Assembly (NCBI GenBank): GCA_020633055.1
Contig: JACKEJ010000007.1
Span: 1-64,000 of the forward strand
Reading direction: 5' to 3'
DNA from: Sandaracinaceae bacterium
GTDB lineage: Bacteria; Myxococcota_A; Polyangia; Polyangiales; Houyiibacteriaceae
DNA length: 64,000 bases
A program made the position numbers and the translations under genes. The notes under the pieces were generated by a model, which made no database searches, was not told where the DNA came from, and was given only the letters and a program-made list of their open reading frames with translations. Positions 8,189-17,061 of this stretch are shown in pieces (position 1 is the first letter of the stretch; each line of letters opens with the position of its first letter).

Positions 8189-8551
8189 TTAGCTCCGCGG
8201 CCCTTCTTCGTCTCGGAGCAGCGCCTCTTCCGCATCGAGGTCCCAGTCCTCTTCGACCCCCTTGCCGAGGTGCAGGATCTCCATGCGCTGCTCCATGATC
8301 GGCGCGTCGGTGGAGAGCCGGACCTGCGCGATGATGGTGTCGATCATGGACGTCGCGTGGCGCTCCGAGTTGCTGACGACGGCGAACCCGAGCACCGCGC
8401 GGCGGTGCTCATCCATGTCGGCGACCTCGGCCACCGCGACGTTGAAGCGATGGCGCACGCGGTCGATGACCCGCCGCACGACCTTGCGCTTCCCCTTCAG
8501 TGAGTCGTTGCCCCAAATCCCCAATACGATGCGTGCTGTTCCGATGACCAT
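8189..8551 (-). CDS. ylxP: DUF503 (YlxP-like) protein
   Basis: The product starts MVIGTARIVLGIWGNDSLKG and continues KRKVVRRVIDRVRHRFNVAVAEV. This matches the DUF503 signature ('SLK-KR-V---L-DR-R-RFNVSVAEV'). The following DMDEHRRAVLGFAVVSNSE is the family's second strand-helix. DUF503 proteins are about 90-100 residues; here an acidic C-terminal extension of about 25 residues (EEDWDLDAEEALLRDEE) is added. In many bacteria the gene sits with infB, rbfA and truB, and a ribosome-associated role is suspected; none of those is next to it here. ATG 8551 is preferred over an upstream in-frame start because it begins the conserved domain. Confidence 0.85.
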   Translation of the reverse strand: MVIGTARIVLGIWGNDSLKGKRKVVRRVIDRVRHRFNVAVAEVADMDEHRRAVLGFAVVSNSERHATSMIDTIIAQVRLSTDAPIMEQRMEILHLGKGVEEDWDLDAEEALLRDEEGPRS

Positions 8552-8627
8552 GCGAAGTGTCGCTGGTGCGACTTGTTGGAGTAGCCCTCCTTGTACCATG
8601 ATGGACCCGCTCGGACGCGGTCGGTCT

Positions 8628-9119
8628 TCAGAGCTCCTTCGGGCGAAGCAAACGCGTGAGGGTCCACGCGTAGCGGTCGAGCGCGTCGCTCCAGCTGGGG
8701 GCGTCGATGGTCAGCAGCGCTGCGTTGGCCGTGGTCATGCGTCGGTCTTGGCCGCACAGCCGGGCGAGCATCTCTTCCCAGCCGGGGTTGTGGCCGATGA
8801 CCATCACGGTGCGGAGCGCGTCACCCACGTCCGCCAGCTCGTCTCGGACGGCGTCGAGGCTGGCGTGATAGAGGCGGCGCGTGAACCGCACGGTCACGGG
8901 GCCGCGGAAGGCTGGACGCATGAGCTCGAAGGTCTGGCGGGTGCGCGTGGAGTCGCTGCTCACGGTGAGCTCGGGAGACCAGCCGAGCTCGGCCAGCGCG
9001 GAAGCGACGCGCGGGGCGTCTCTCTGGCCGCGCTCGTTCAGCGGGCGGTCGTGGTCCGTGGCGGCGTCGGTGTGCCAGGCGCTCTTGGCATGCCGCATGA
9101 TGATGAGTCGTCGATTCAC
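8628..9119 (-). CDS. sixA: SixA-type histidine phosphatase
   Basis: The 163-residue protein begins VNRRLIIMRHAKSAW from a GTG at 9119. MRHAKS is the short SixA form of the RHG phosphatase motif, with the catalytic His in it. RPLNERGQRDAPRVASAL and VSSDSTRTRQTFELM are the family's second block, and VMVIGHNPGWEEML carries the second catalytic His. SixA removes phosphate from histidine phosphotransfer domains in E. coli; in other bacteria the substrate is usually unknown. The frame extends far upstream, but that part overlaps the opposite-strand gene at 9258 and has no similarity, so GTG 9119 is chosen. Confidence 0.85.
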   Translation of the reverse strand: MNRRLIIMRHAKSAWHTDAATDHDRPLNERGQRDAPRVASALAELGWSPELTVSSDSTRTRQTFELMRPAFRGPVTVRFTRRLYHASLDAVRDELADVGDALRTVMVIGHNPGWEEMLARLCGQDRRMTTANAALLTIDAPSWSDALDRYAWTLTRLLRPKEL

Positions 9120-9257
9120 GGTGGCCTCGTTGTTCCGGATGGAGACCGAAAGGCTAGCGCCACCGCACCGCCGCGATGCGCTACGTTTTGTCGATGGGAC
9201 TCTTCGACAGCTTCCTGAGGCGCTGGCGACGGTTCGACGACCTCGAGGCGCCCTGGC

Positions 9258-10415
9258 GTGCGCCACGACGCCTTGCGGGACGCCGCAGCACCGGACGGGA
9301 GCCTGCCTGACGGATACGAGCTGCCGGACACCCCAGAGCCCGACGGTGAAATCCGTTGGGCCCCGGGCGCGCTGGACGGCTCCCTCGCGACACGCGCGAC
9401 CGAGCGGGAGATGGTGAAGCTCGGGGTGCTGCTGGTCGGGCTGGTCGAGGGGACGGACGACCGCGAGCTCCTCCTGACGCTGGGCGCTCACGATGAGCTG
9501 GCGCTCTTCGTGGTCGTCGCCATGGCGAACCGGCCCGACTTGGGCGAGCAGACCCTCTGGGAGCTCGCGCAGCGCACGCGCGGGTGGGGGCGCATCCAGT
9601 CGGTCGAGCGGCTGTCCGGCACGGACGACCCCGCCATCAAGGCGTGGCTGCTGCGCGAGGGGTTCCGCAACACGGTGATGGACGAGTACCTCGCGCACGT
9701 CTGCGCGACGACGGGCGGGCTCGCCGAGGCCCTCGCGCACGCACCAGGCGCGTTGGACGACGCGCTCCTGGACGGTGCGGCGGACCTGCTCACGGCCCTG
9801 GTGACGGGGGGTCCCGCGCCTGATCTCGCCGAGTACGAGCACGGTGCGCTGGCCTCCGAGCGCTTCCTCGACCACGTGGAGGCGCGTTTGGCGGGTGGGG
9901 CGTTCTCGCTCACGTGGCTGGTGGCGCTCGCGCAGCTCAGGGGCTTCCTTGTGGACGACCGACCGTGGGACTCGCTCGAGGCGCGCGGCTGGACCGACCA
10001 GCGGCGCACGCGCCTCGCGACGGCTGTCGAAGCCCTCCTCGCGCATCCGCAGTGGGCTGCCGCGGTCGAGGGTGCGCTGGACTCGGACGACCGGGCCGCG
10101 CCCCTCGACGCCATCGCCACGGGCCCTGCGGACGAGCTCGGGCTGGGTTCCGCGTTCGCGGTGCACGCCTGCCTCGACGCGATTGTCCCGGACCTCGCGA
10201 GCCACCCTGGGGCTGGCTGGCCCGCCATCCACGCGGCGCTGCGGAGCCCGGTCGTCCGCAACCGCAACATGGCGGTCCGCACTCTCGCCGCGTGGCCACG
10301 GAGCGCTTGGCCGCCAGGCGCCGCCGCGGCGCTGGAGCTGGCGCGAGACGAGGAGCCCGCAGACGACGTGCGCGAGCGCATCGCGGCCACGCTCACCGGG
10401 CAGGGCCTCGACTGA
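9258..10415 (+). CDS. HEAT-like helical repeat protein of unknown function, N-terminus probably frameshifted
   Basis: The 385-residue product is Ala/Leu-rich and almost entirely helical, with short repeated helix pairs. One is GAGWPAIHAALRSPVVRNRNMAVRTLAAW near the end, which looks like a HEAT unit. I cannot assign a function. The frame opens at a GTG (9258), but a better N-terminus, MGLFDSFLRRWRRFDDLEAP, starts at an ATG at 9193 in the neighbouring frame and runs into this one around LEAP/GVRHDAL. A one-base frameshift near 9250 is therefore likely. A fragment very similar to its penultimate repeat recurs at 19913-19960. Confidence 0.6.
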   Translation: MRHDALRDAAAPDGSLPDGYELPDTPEPDGEIRWAPGALDGSLATRATEREMVKLGVLLVGLVEGTDDRELLLTLGAHDELALFVVVAMANRPDLGEQTLWELAQRTRGWGRIQSVERLSGTDDPAIKAWLLREGFRNTVMDEYLAHVCATTGGLAEALAHAPGALDDALLDGAADLLTALVTGGPAPDLAEYEHGALASERFLDHVEARLAGGAFSLTWLVALAQLRGFLVDDRPWDSLEARGWTDQRRTRLATAVEALLAHPQWAAAVEGALDSDDRAAPLDAIATGPADELGLGSAFAVHACLDAIVPDLASHPGAGWPAIHAALRSPVVRNRNMAVRTLAAWPRSAWPPGAAAALELARDEEPADDVRERIAATLTGQGLD

Positions 10416-10427
10416 CGCCCCCGGCCG

Positions 10428-10510
10428 TCCCAGCCGACGGGCCATCGCGAGCGGGGGTCGAGATCAAGCCGGGGCGACTTCGCGCACGACGACCCAGCGA
10501 TGCTTGCCGA
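10428..10510. repeat. Duplicated segment, copy 1 (second copy 20854-20935)
   Basis: About 83 bases, from TCCCAGCCGACGG to AGCGATGCTTGCCGA, recur near 20.9 kb with only a few differences. The segment covers the intergenic tail after the HEAT-like gene and the last codons of a GNAT gene on the minus strand. Confidence 0.85.
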
Positions 10511-10785
10511 TCTTGCGGTCCTTGCGAAAGCCCGCGGCCTCGAAGGTCGACAACGCGCCGTGGTACAGGAATCCGGCGGGCACGTCGCCCGCCGGTTCAG
10601 GATACCCCTCGACCCTGCCACCGCCGCTTCCAGCGACCAGCTCGAGCGCGCCAGCGAGTCCTGCCGTGGCGACGCCCTGACGTCGGTGACCCTTCCCGGC
10701 GTAGCAGCATCCGATCCGCCACGTCGGCAGAACGGTCAGCTCCTTCTCGTACTCGCACTTGTTCTTGATCCGGACGACTTCGACG
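10464..10785 (-). pseudogene. GNAT acetyltransferase, C-terminal half only
   Basis: The minus-strand frame from about 10785 reads VRIKNKCEYEKEL, then RIGCCYAGKGHRRQGVATAGLAGAL and AGFLYHGALSTFEAAGF, and ends KIGKHRWVVVREVAPA. HRRQGVA is the acetyl-CoA-binding 'R/Q-x-x-G-x-G/A' motif of GNAT proteins. The N-terminal half is missing: upstream the frame runs into the 3' end of the lipoprotein gene at 10796, where sequence in this frame is meaningless. The missing half is the type of sequence preserved at 20889-21113, so both loci hold parts of one acetyltransferase family. Confidence 0.75.
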
Positions 10786-10795
10786 CACGCCGGGC

Positions 10796-12349
10796 TCAGG
10801 GGCCCGACAACACCCGTTCGCACGCGGTGATGCGCGTGTAGGCGGTGTTGCCGGCGACCTCGTCCCAGTTGCTGCAGTTGGTGTTGTCGGCGCAACCCAG
10901 GCAGGGGCCAACGTAGCGGGTGGCGGTCCCGTCGGAGAAGTGCCACGCGTTGTCAGTGCCGGCGCACGCCGCCGCCGACCCGCAGCAGCTCGGCCCGCCG
11001 CCACACGCGGTCGCCTGGCCGTAGTGAGCGCGGTAGGTGGCGATGACGTCGCCGCAGTAGCCCTGGTTCATCCACTGGTCGTACGAGACCTCGGCCCAAC
11101 CCAGGCACGTGTCGCAGAACGAGGGTCCCGACGACCCCGGACGGCATGAGAAGCGCACGCAGCGCCCTGCTGGGGTCATGCAGCCCGTCTCGCCCCAGCA
11201 GTCGTCCCCGCACGTCACGCACGTGATGCTGACACTCGTGACGGGGCCGCTCGTCACGTCGCCGTTCCCTGCGCTCACCTCGCAGAACAAGTTTGCGGGC
11301 TGGGTGGCGACCTCCACGTCGTAGCTCCCACCGCTGGACACCGTCGTCTCGAACACGAACGACGTGGCACCGCTGGGGACGCTCAGCGAGTCACCGCCCG
11401 AGTTGGTCAGCACCAGGCCGTCGGTGGTGAGCCCCGAGACGGTGCCACCCACGGTGAAGGAGCGGGTGGTGCACGTCACCGCGATGGACGTCACCGGCGC
11501 GGCGCCCACCGAGCCGCTCGCGCTCGCCGCTACACAGGCCTGGGTGGGGGTGTGGGGCTGGACGCTCACGCTCACCTCGTACGTGGCACCTTCGGCGACC
11601 TCGGTGGCGAAGGTGAAGGGGCCGTCCCCTGTCACCACAAGGTCGTCGGCGCCGTTGTTCTGCAGGGTGAGGTCGGCCCCGAGCAGGCCGCTGACGGTCC
11701 CGCCCACGCCGTACGTGTCGGTGATGCAGGTGACCGCCACGTTGGTCACGTTCTCGCTCCCGACCTGCCCAGCCTCGAAGGACAGCGTGCACTCCTGGCC
11801 CGGCGCGCTCGGCCGCGTGGCGACCTCCACCGCGTACGACGCGCCCGCGGGTAGGCGCCCAGGCAGCGTGAACTCCCCGTCCTCAGTAACGTTGAGCGGC
11901 TCGCCGGACGCCAGCTGGAGCACCAGCCCGGTTCCCACGAGCCCGCTGACCGTGCCACCCACGGTGTACGTGGCTTCGCAGTGGTCGAGCGTGCAGCGGC
12001 CGGACTCGCAGTCGTCGTCGTCCACGCAGCCTTCACCCACCTCGCACGTGGCGCCGCACTCGCCCCCGCAGTCCATGTCGGTCTCGTCGCCGTTCTGGGT
12101 GAGGTCGTTGCAGGTCGGAGCCGGGGGGCCCTCGTCCGGGTCACCCAGGTCGGCGACACCTTCGTCGCGTGGTCCAGTGTCTGGCACGCGGGCGTCCGTT
12201 CCGGCGTCTTCCACCGAGCCTGGACCCGACCCGCACCCAGGCGCCAACGAGAACAGCATGCACGTGGCCCAGAGCCATCGGCGGGAAGAGGAGGGGGGAT
12301 GTGACAAAGCGTCGTCCGGTCGCAAGGGGGGAGAGGGAACCGTGGCCAT
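10796..12349 (-). CDS. Lipoprotein with three tandem VGGTVSGL repeats
   Basis: The signal region RRWLWATCMLFSLAPGC has a weak lipobox, followed by a 'GTDAR...' linker and a Cys-rich TCNDLTQNGDETDMDCGG module of the kind common in myxobacterial surface proteins. Three tandem units of about 83-86 residues follow. Each opens with (Y/F)xVGGTVSGL, contains 'F-F---V--G--Y-V-V--QP' and ends 'VT-V-VTC', which looks like an Ig-like beta-sandwich. The C-terminal 110 residues are Cys-rich (GDDCWGETGCMTPAGRC, CGGGPSCCGSAAACAG). The product is probably displayed on the outer membrane. The end abuts a GNAT remnant ten bases away, so the last residues may not be the ancestral terminus. The 290 bases between its start and 12640 hold no gene and should carry divergent promoters. 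Confidence 0.75.
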   Translation of the reverse strand: MATVPSPPLRPDDALSHPPSSSRRWLWATCMLFSLAPGCGSGPGSVEDAGTDARVPDTGPRDEGVADLGDPDEGPPAPTCNDLTQNGDETDMDCGGECGATCEVGEGCVDDDDCESGRCTLDHCEATYTVGGTVSGLVGTGLVLQLASGEPLNVTEDGEFTLPGRLPAGASYAVEVATRPSAPGQECTLSFEAGQVGSENVTNVAVTCITDTYGVGGTVSGLLGADLTLQNNGADDLVVTGDGPFTFATEVAEGATYEVSVSVQPHTPTQACVAASASGSVGAAPVTSIAVTCTTRSFTVGGTVSGLTTDGLVLTNSGGDSLSVPSGATSFVFETTVSSGGSYDVEVATQPANLFCEVSAGNGDVTSGPVTSVSITCVTCGDDCWGETGCMTPAGRCVRFSCRPGSSGPSFCDTCLGWAEVSYDQWMNQGYCGDVIATYRAHYGQATACGGGPSCCGSAAACAGTDNAWHFSDGTATRYVGPCLGCADNTNCSNWDEVAGNTAYTRITACERVLSGP

Positions 12350-12639
12350 ACCATGCCGTGGTTGCCGCCGTGCGCCAAAGGGGGCGGCAGGCGTCAGCTG
12401 TCACCGGCGGCGTTCGAGGGATGCTAGCGACCCGCGCCCCAGATGATGCGTACGCCACCGTGCTGGCCGTCCTGCGGCCGGTTGTTATGGCATTCGGCTC
12501 GCCACCGCATCGAGGACCAGATAGATTCACGCATCGTTTCTCACCATCTGGCGAGGACGCCGCTTTCGCGTGGTCCTCGTCACCGTCGGAGACGAGCGTC
12601 GCGGGGGCTGTTCGCACGGATTCCAGCCTCGACTACACG

Positions 12640-14589
12640 ATGAAGCACACCACATCCCCCCTCTTGGCGCTGCTCGCGTCGCTCTCCATCACTGCCTGCG
12701 GGGGGAGCGACGCCACCCCTCCCGGTGGCGACGCGGGCGCGTCCACGGGAGTGGCGGTCGAGTTCCGGGTCACGGGCGCCGGCGCGGACCCGGACGGGTT
12801 CGTCTTGGTCACGGATGGGACGGACTGGCAACGGCATACGGATGCCACCGTCACCGTCTCGCTCGCGGCCGGCTCACACTCCCTCCGACTCACCGACCTC
12901 CGCAGTCACTGCACCGTCAACGGCACCACCGAGCGTGAGATCAACGTGGTCGACGGCTCCCTCACCCCGCTCGTTTGGGACATCGTCTGCACGGCACCCA
13001 GCCCCTGTGAGCTCAGAGCGCTCTATCCGAATAGCATCGCGTCTACAGGCTCGGCGCGGGCGCTGCTGATCGCAATCGACTTCTCGGACGCGATCGCCGC
13101 TGCCACCGTCCAAGACGTATTCGACGTGGTCGAGCCCTGGATGTCCGACGCGGTCACGACCCTCTCGAACGGGACGCTCGACATCGCGTTGCAGCGACCG
13201 ATCGACCGTTGGCTGCGCATGCCGAATCCGACCTCGACGTATCCCAACTCGAATCGCACGCAGATGTTGTCCGATGCCCTGCAGGTGGCGGCCGCGGAGG
13301 TGGACCTCGATCTCTACGATGCCATCTTCGTCGCCACCCCCACCGAGGCGAGAAGCAAGGTCGCGTGGGGCTTCGCCTCCCGCATCGCGGATGGCGCGGA
13401 GACCCGCTTCATCGTGAATCTAGGGCCCGACATCTGGTACGACCAAGCGCCGCCGCACTATGGCGCCGAGATCGCGACCCACGAGTTCCTACATCTCCTC
13501 GGTCTCCCCGACCTCTACGACGTACCCGGCTACAGCGCGGGGGACTACACCAATCGGTACGTTGGGCGCTGGGACATCATGAGTGGCTCCGAAGGATCCG
13601 AGCCGGTTTCGCAACTTCTCGGCTATCAACGACAGCTGCTGGGATGGATGCCGCCCGAGGACGTCGACTGCGTGGACTCTCGTGCCCACTCCGTGGAGCA
13701 GGTGATCCGGCCGATCGCGGGAGACCGCGGCCCCCGGTCTGTGAGGGTCCGCATTGGACCGACGAAGTGGCTGGTCGCGGAGGCGGTAGACGCCGACAGC
13801 GTCCGGAGCGGGTGCAAGGAGGGCGTGCTCGTGTACACCGCCGACACCGAAGGCGACGTCGGGTCGGGGGCCCCCGAGCTCTACGTGGTGCGCGCGGAAG
13901 CGAGCGAGAGATCCATCGTCGCGAGCTGCGGTGAGCTATACAACGCGCCGTTCAACCTGGAGACACCCACGTTCACGCATCTCGCCTCCGGGGTGTCCGT
14001 GAATGTCGTGGCGGAGCGCGAGGGCGGCTACCTCGTGCGGATCGACTTTGCGGACGCTCAGGCGGGCCGCTGCCCCACCGAGGTCGCTTGCGACGCGTTG
14101 TCGAGCTGCGATCTCGCCACGGACACGTGCGTCACGACGGGGTTCGAGCGCATCCAGCTCCGCGCCGACGTGCAGGGCACGCCCATGTGCCTCTACGCGA
14201 ACGCCCCGTCGGGGGATGGCTCCCACTCCGGCGCCGCGTACATGGCGGATTGCACGCCCTCCGCTCAGACGGTCTGGGGGCGAGAGGACGTCGGGAACGG
14301 TTGGTTCCACCTGCTCGCCGCATCCACGGGCGACTGCCTCGAAGGCAACGAGAGCGTTGGCGCCACCAGTGAGGGGGCGTCGTTCGTCACCGCGTGCAGC
14401 GATGCGAGCGGACAATCCTGGGAGTTCGTCCCCGAGGGCAACTTCTTCCGGCTTCGAACGGAGTGGCAAGGCAGCACCAAGTGCCTCGACGCCAACGTGC
14501 CGACCAACCTGGCGCTCCACGCAGGTGGGGCCTACATGGCGGACTGCCAAGACGTCCCTGGGCAGCGCTGGGAAGTGCTGACTCCGTAG
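12640..14589 (+). CDS. M6-type metalloprotease lipoprotein with a ricin-like lectin tail
   Basis: The ATG at 12640 begins MKHTTSPLLALLASLSITAC, a lipoprotein signal (lipobox ITAC); the frame is open further upstream but that part is not protein-like. After a 'GGDAGAST' linker and a beta-rich region comes a peptidase domain. ATHEFLHLLGLPDLYDV contains HEFLH (His281, Glu282, His285) and the third ligand Asp291 of the HExxHxxGxxD zinc motif, followed by the Met-turn GRWDIMSGSEG. This combination is typical of M6 (immune inhibitor A-like) proteases. The last 170 residues contain three Cys/Trp repeats (CLYANAPSGDGSHSG, CLEGN, GQSWEF, GQRWEV) like ricin B beta-trefoil lectins. It is likely an exported protease tethered or bound to carbohydrate. 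Confidence 0.8.
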   Translation: MKHTTSPLLALLASLSITACGGSDATPPGGDAGASTGVAVEFRVTGAGADPDGFVLVTDGTDWQRHTDATVTVSLAAGSHSLRLTDLRSHCTVNGTTEREINVVDGSLTPLVWDIVCTAPSPCELRALYPNSIASTGSARALLIAIDFSDAIAAATVQDVFDVVEPWMSDAVTTLSNGTLDIALQRPIDRWLRMPNPTSTYPNSNRTQMLSDALQVAAAEVDLDLYDAIFVATPTEARSKVAWGFASRIADGAETRFIVNLGPDIWYDQAPPHYGAEIATHEFLHLLGLPDLYDVPGYSAGDYTNRYVGRWDIMSGSEGSEPVSQLLGYQRQLLGWMPPEDVDCVDSRAHSVEQVIRPIAGDRGPRSVRVRIGPTKWLVAEAVDADSVRSGCKEGVLVYTADTEGDVGSGAPELYVVRAEASERSIVASCGELYNAPFNLETPTFTHLASGVSVNVVAEREGGYLVRIDFADAQAGRCPTEVACDALSSCDLATDTCVTTGFERIQLRADVQGTPMCLYANAPSGDGSHSGAAYMADCTPSAQTVWGREDVGNGWFHLLAASTGDCLEGNESVGATSEGASFVTACSDASGQSWEFVPEGNFFRLRTEWQGSTKCLDANVPTNLALHAGGAYMADCQDVPGQRWEVLTP

Positions 14590-14668
14590 CCGTCGGTGGG
14601 CCTACGAAACGGGGCGTGGACCTAGGATGCTCCGCTCGAGGATCGGTGCATCGGCTGAGTGCCGTCGC

Positions 14669-16930
14669 TCACCGATACACGGCGGACCCCAGGCCGTCGG
14701 TGCCGGTGCGCCCGTAGCCCACACCCCAGATCACCGCGGCGTAGCCCTCGTCGTCGAGCGCGATCCGGGGCGTGTGGAGCGGGAAGGGCGGTGTGTCCGA
14801 CTGCGACGCGAGCGTCACCGGCGCCCACCACCCGCTCCCAGGCAGCTCCGAGTCCCCGGGCCCTGGGTCGAGGGGCTCCGCCCACGCCCCCTCCGCGGGG
14901 ACGAAGCGGCGCACCTCGAGCTGCGTGTCGCGCGCGCCTCCGTCCAAGAGGCTGTTCTCGTGCACCCACCCCACGAGCGTGTCCCCCGACGTGTTCATCG
15001 CGACCTGGAGCCCCTCGATCGCGCTCAGCTGGCCGACGTTCGTGGTGTACGCGCTCTCGTTCTCGACGACCGTGATGGGGCCGCCCCAGGTGTCCGTCGC
15101 GACGTCGAATCGACGAGCCCGGATCCGATACTCGTCCCGAATCGGCTGCCAGCCGTACTGCGGCGGGGCATAGAGCCTCCCGACCCACGCGAGCACCGCG
15201 GACTCGTCGCCGTTGGACGCGAGCGCGAGCGAGCCGTAAGGGACCTCCGCCGTCGCGTCGCCGAGAGACTGAGGGGTCGTCCAGGAGCCGGCCGACGGAT
15301 CCCAGATCGTCGTGGCGATCGCGTTGGCCCCCGTCTGCCCCGCTTCGACGTAGACCACCAGGAGCCGCCCGTCGTCCAGGGCGATGGCGCGGAGGGACTC
15401 GGGAGACGTGGCGGGCCCCACGGACTCCGCTTGCCACCCGGGCGTGATTGCCCCCGGGAGGCGCGCGCGCGCGCGCATCGTGACGGAACCGTTTACGGCT
15501 TCCTGGAGCCAGATCGCGGCCACGTCGCCGGACGGCCACGCGACGGCGTGCGGGCGATCTCGGAAGTAGGCGCCCGTCGTCAGCGGCAACGGCGAATAGA
15601 CGCCGCTGCTGTCGCGGTACGCGGCGACGAGCGCCGGCCGGTTGTTCATATCCCCCGTCGAGTAGGCGTAGACCATGAGCGCGGACCCGTCGTCGCCGAC
15701 CGCCACCGCGGGCTTTGGTGAGACGGTGGCCGGTGAACCGACCGTGGCCGGGGGAGCCCACGACCCGCTGCCCGCCGCGTGCTCGGAGCCGTACACCGCG
15801 TTGCCGAGCACATAGACGATCGAGCCTCGGCCGGTCGCGTCGAAGTCGACCCCGCCGAACGTGGCGGAAGACCCGCCGAAGCCGGCACCGGGGATCGCGG
15901 CGGGCGCGCCGAAGGTGTCCGACCCGCTCTCGTACGTACTCGAGTCCAAACCGGCGGCGCTCGCGTTGACCTCCCACACGGCGAGGAACGAGAGCGGACC
16001 ACGCGTGACGAGGGCCAGGGGCCGGATGTCGTCGCCGCTCGCAGGGGCGGGCACGGGGCCCAAACCGATCCATGCGCGAGGGCCGCAGGTGGCGTCGAAG
16101 CAGCGGAGCTCGCCCGCACCGCACGACGTTCCGTCGGCCACCGGCGACGGGGCTGGGCACGCGCCGGCGCCGTCGCAGGAGGTCGAAAGGACGCACGCGC
16201 CTGGGCCGGGGTCCACGCCGCAGGGGGTCGCGGCTGGCGCGTAGTTGGGTGAGCAGCTCCCGGCGCCGTCGCAGGAGTCCGCGGCGTCGCAGGCGGTGTT
16301 GGTCTCGTCGCCGCAGGGCGCCCCGGCAGTGACGAGGCCCAACGTGCAGCTCCCGGCGCCGTCGCAGACGTCGGCGCCATCGCACTCGGTCACGACCTCG
16401 TCGGGCCCTCCGCAGGAAGTGCCGGAGGCGACGAAGCGCGGGACGCAAGCCCCCGCGCCGTCGCACGCATCGGGGGCGTCGCAGGCCGTCGCGGTCGGGT
16501 CCCCGCAGGGTGCGTCGGTGGCGGCGAACGCGTCGACGGGGCAGTCGAGGCTCAGACCGTCGCAGCGCTCTTCCACGTCGCACGCGCCGACCGCCGCGCG
16601 GCACACGAGGGTCGCGTCCGCGGGCGAGTAGCCGGACGGGTCGCGACCCACGTCGCACCGGCCACATCCTCCTGGGGCCAGCGCGCCGTCATCCACGCAC
16701 GCGCCGTCGATGGTGCATTGCGTGGACAGGCACGAAACGGGTGGACCCACGTCCGGGCCTGCGTCCCCTCCCGGCGTCGACGTATCCATCCCGGCGTCCG
16801 AGGGGCCACCGTCGCCCGAGGCGCCACCGTCACTGCCGCCGGCGCTGGGGCCACCGCATCCGAGGGTCAGCGTCAGGATCGCGACCGCGACGTATAGACG
16901 CTGCGCGCCTCGAGAGTTTCCGACCACCAT
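14669..16930 (-). CDS. Cys-rich lipoprotein with a beta-propeller-like C-terminal half
   Basis: The 753-residue product begins with a lipoprotein signal (AVAILTLTLGC) and a Gly/Asp/Ser-rich linker. Residues of about 70-250 hold tandem modules of the form 'CDGAGxC...G--CG' (ACDAPDACDGAGACVP, ACDAADSCDGAGSCSP and similar), which look like short disulfide-rich repeats. The rest (about 480 residues) has repeated blocks ending in 'G---V-W' or 'A-VY' strands, such as PAVAVGDDGSALMVYAY and ALASNGDESAVLAWVG, consistent with a propeller fold. Function is unknown; it resembles predicted surface or adhesion proteins of Polyangia. An alternating GC tract lies inside the gene near 15460-15478. Confidence 0.75.
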   Translation of the reverse strand: MVVGNSRGAQRLYVAVAILTLTLGCGGPSAGGSDGGASGDGGPSDAGMDTSTPGGDAGPDVGPPVSCLSTQCTIDGACVDDGALAPGGCGRCDVGRDPSGYSPADATLVCRAAVGACDVEERCDGLSLDCPVDAFAATDAPCGDPTATACDAPDACDGAGACVPRFVASGTSCGGPDEVVTECDGADVCDGAGSCTLGLVTAGAPCGDETNTACDAADSCDGAGSCSPNYAPAATPCGVDPGPGACVLSTSCDGAGACPAPSPVADGTSCGAGELRCFDATCGPRAWIGLGPVPAPASGDDIRPLALVTRGPLSFLAVWEVNASAAGLDSSTYESGSDTFGAPAAIPGAGFGGSSATFGGVDFDATGRGSIVYVLGNAVYGSEHAAGSGSWAPPATVGSPATVSPKPAVAVGDDGSALMVYAYSTGDMNNRPALVAAYRDSSGVYSPLPLTTGAYFRDRPHAVAWPSGDVAAIWLQEAVNGSVTMRARARLPGAITPGWQAESVGPATSPESLRAIALDDGRLLVVYVEAGQTGANAIATTIWDPSAGSWTTPQSLGDATAEVPYGSLALASNGDESAVLAWVGRLYAPPQYGWQPIRDEYRIRARRFDVATDTWGGPITVVENESAYTTNVGQLSAIEGLQVAMNTSGDTLVGWVHENSLLDGGARDTQLEVRRFVPAEGAWAEPLDPGPGDSELPGSGWWAPVTLASQSDTPPFPLHTPRIALDDEGYAAVIWGVGYGRTGTDGLGSAVYR

Positions 16931-17061
16931 GTTGGCTCGTCCTTCCGACGAAGGCCTCGCCCTCGACCCGGGCGCCGACGCCGGCTGCTCGGCCAGTATT
17001 CAATCGGCGGGTGAATTTCTCGTTCGAAGGGCGGGGCGAAGCGTTCCGCCATCGTCGTGGG

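Noticed and set aside
8628..10445. 605-codon minus-strand frame continuing upstream of SixA
   Set aside because: Only the last 163 codons are protein-like; the rest is antisense to the HEAT-like gene.
15457..15478. Alternating GC tract inside the lipoprotein gene at 14669-16930
   Set aside because: It is explained by Arg/Ala codon choice in a GC-rich gene; there is no independent sign of a regulatory role.
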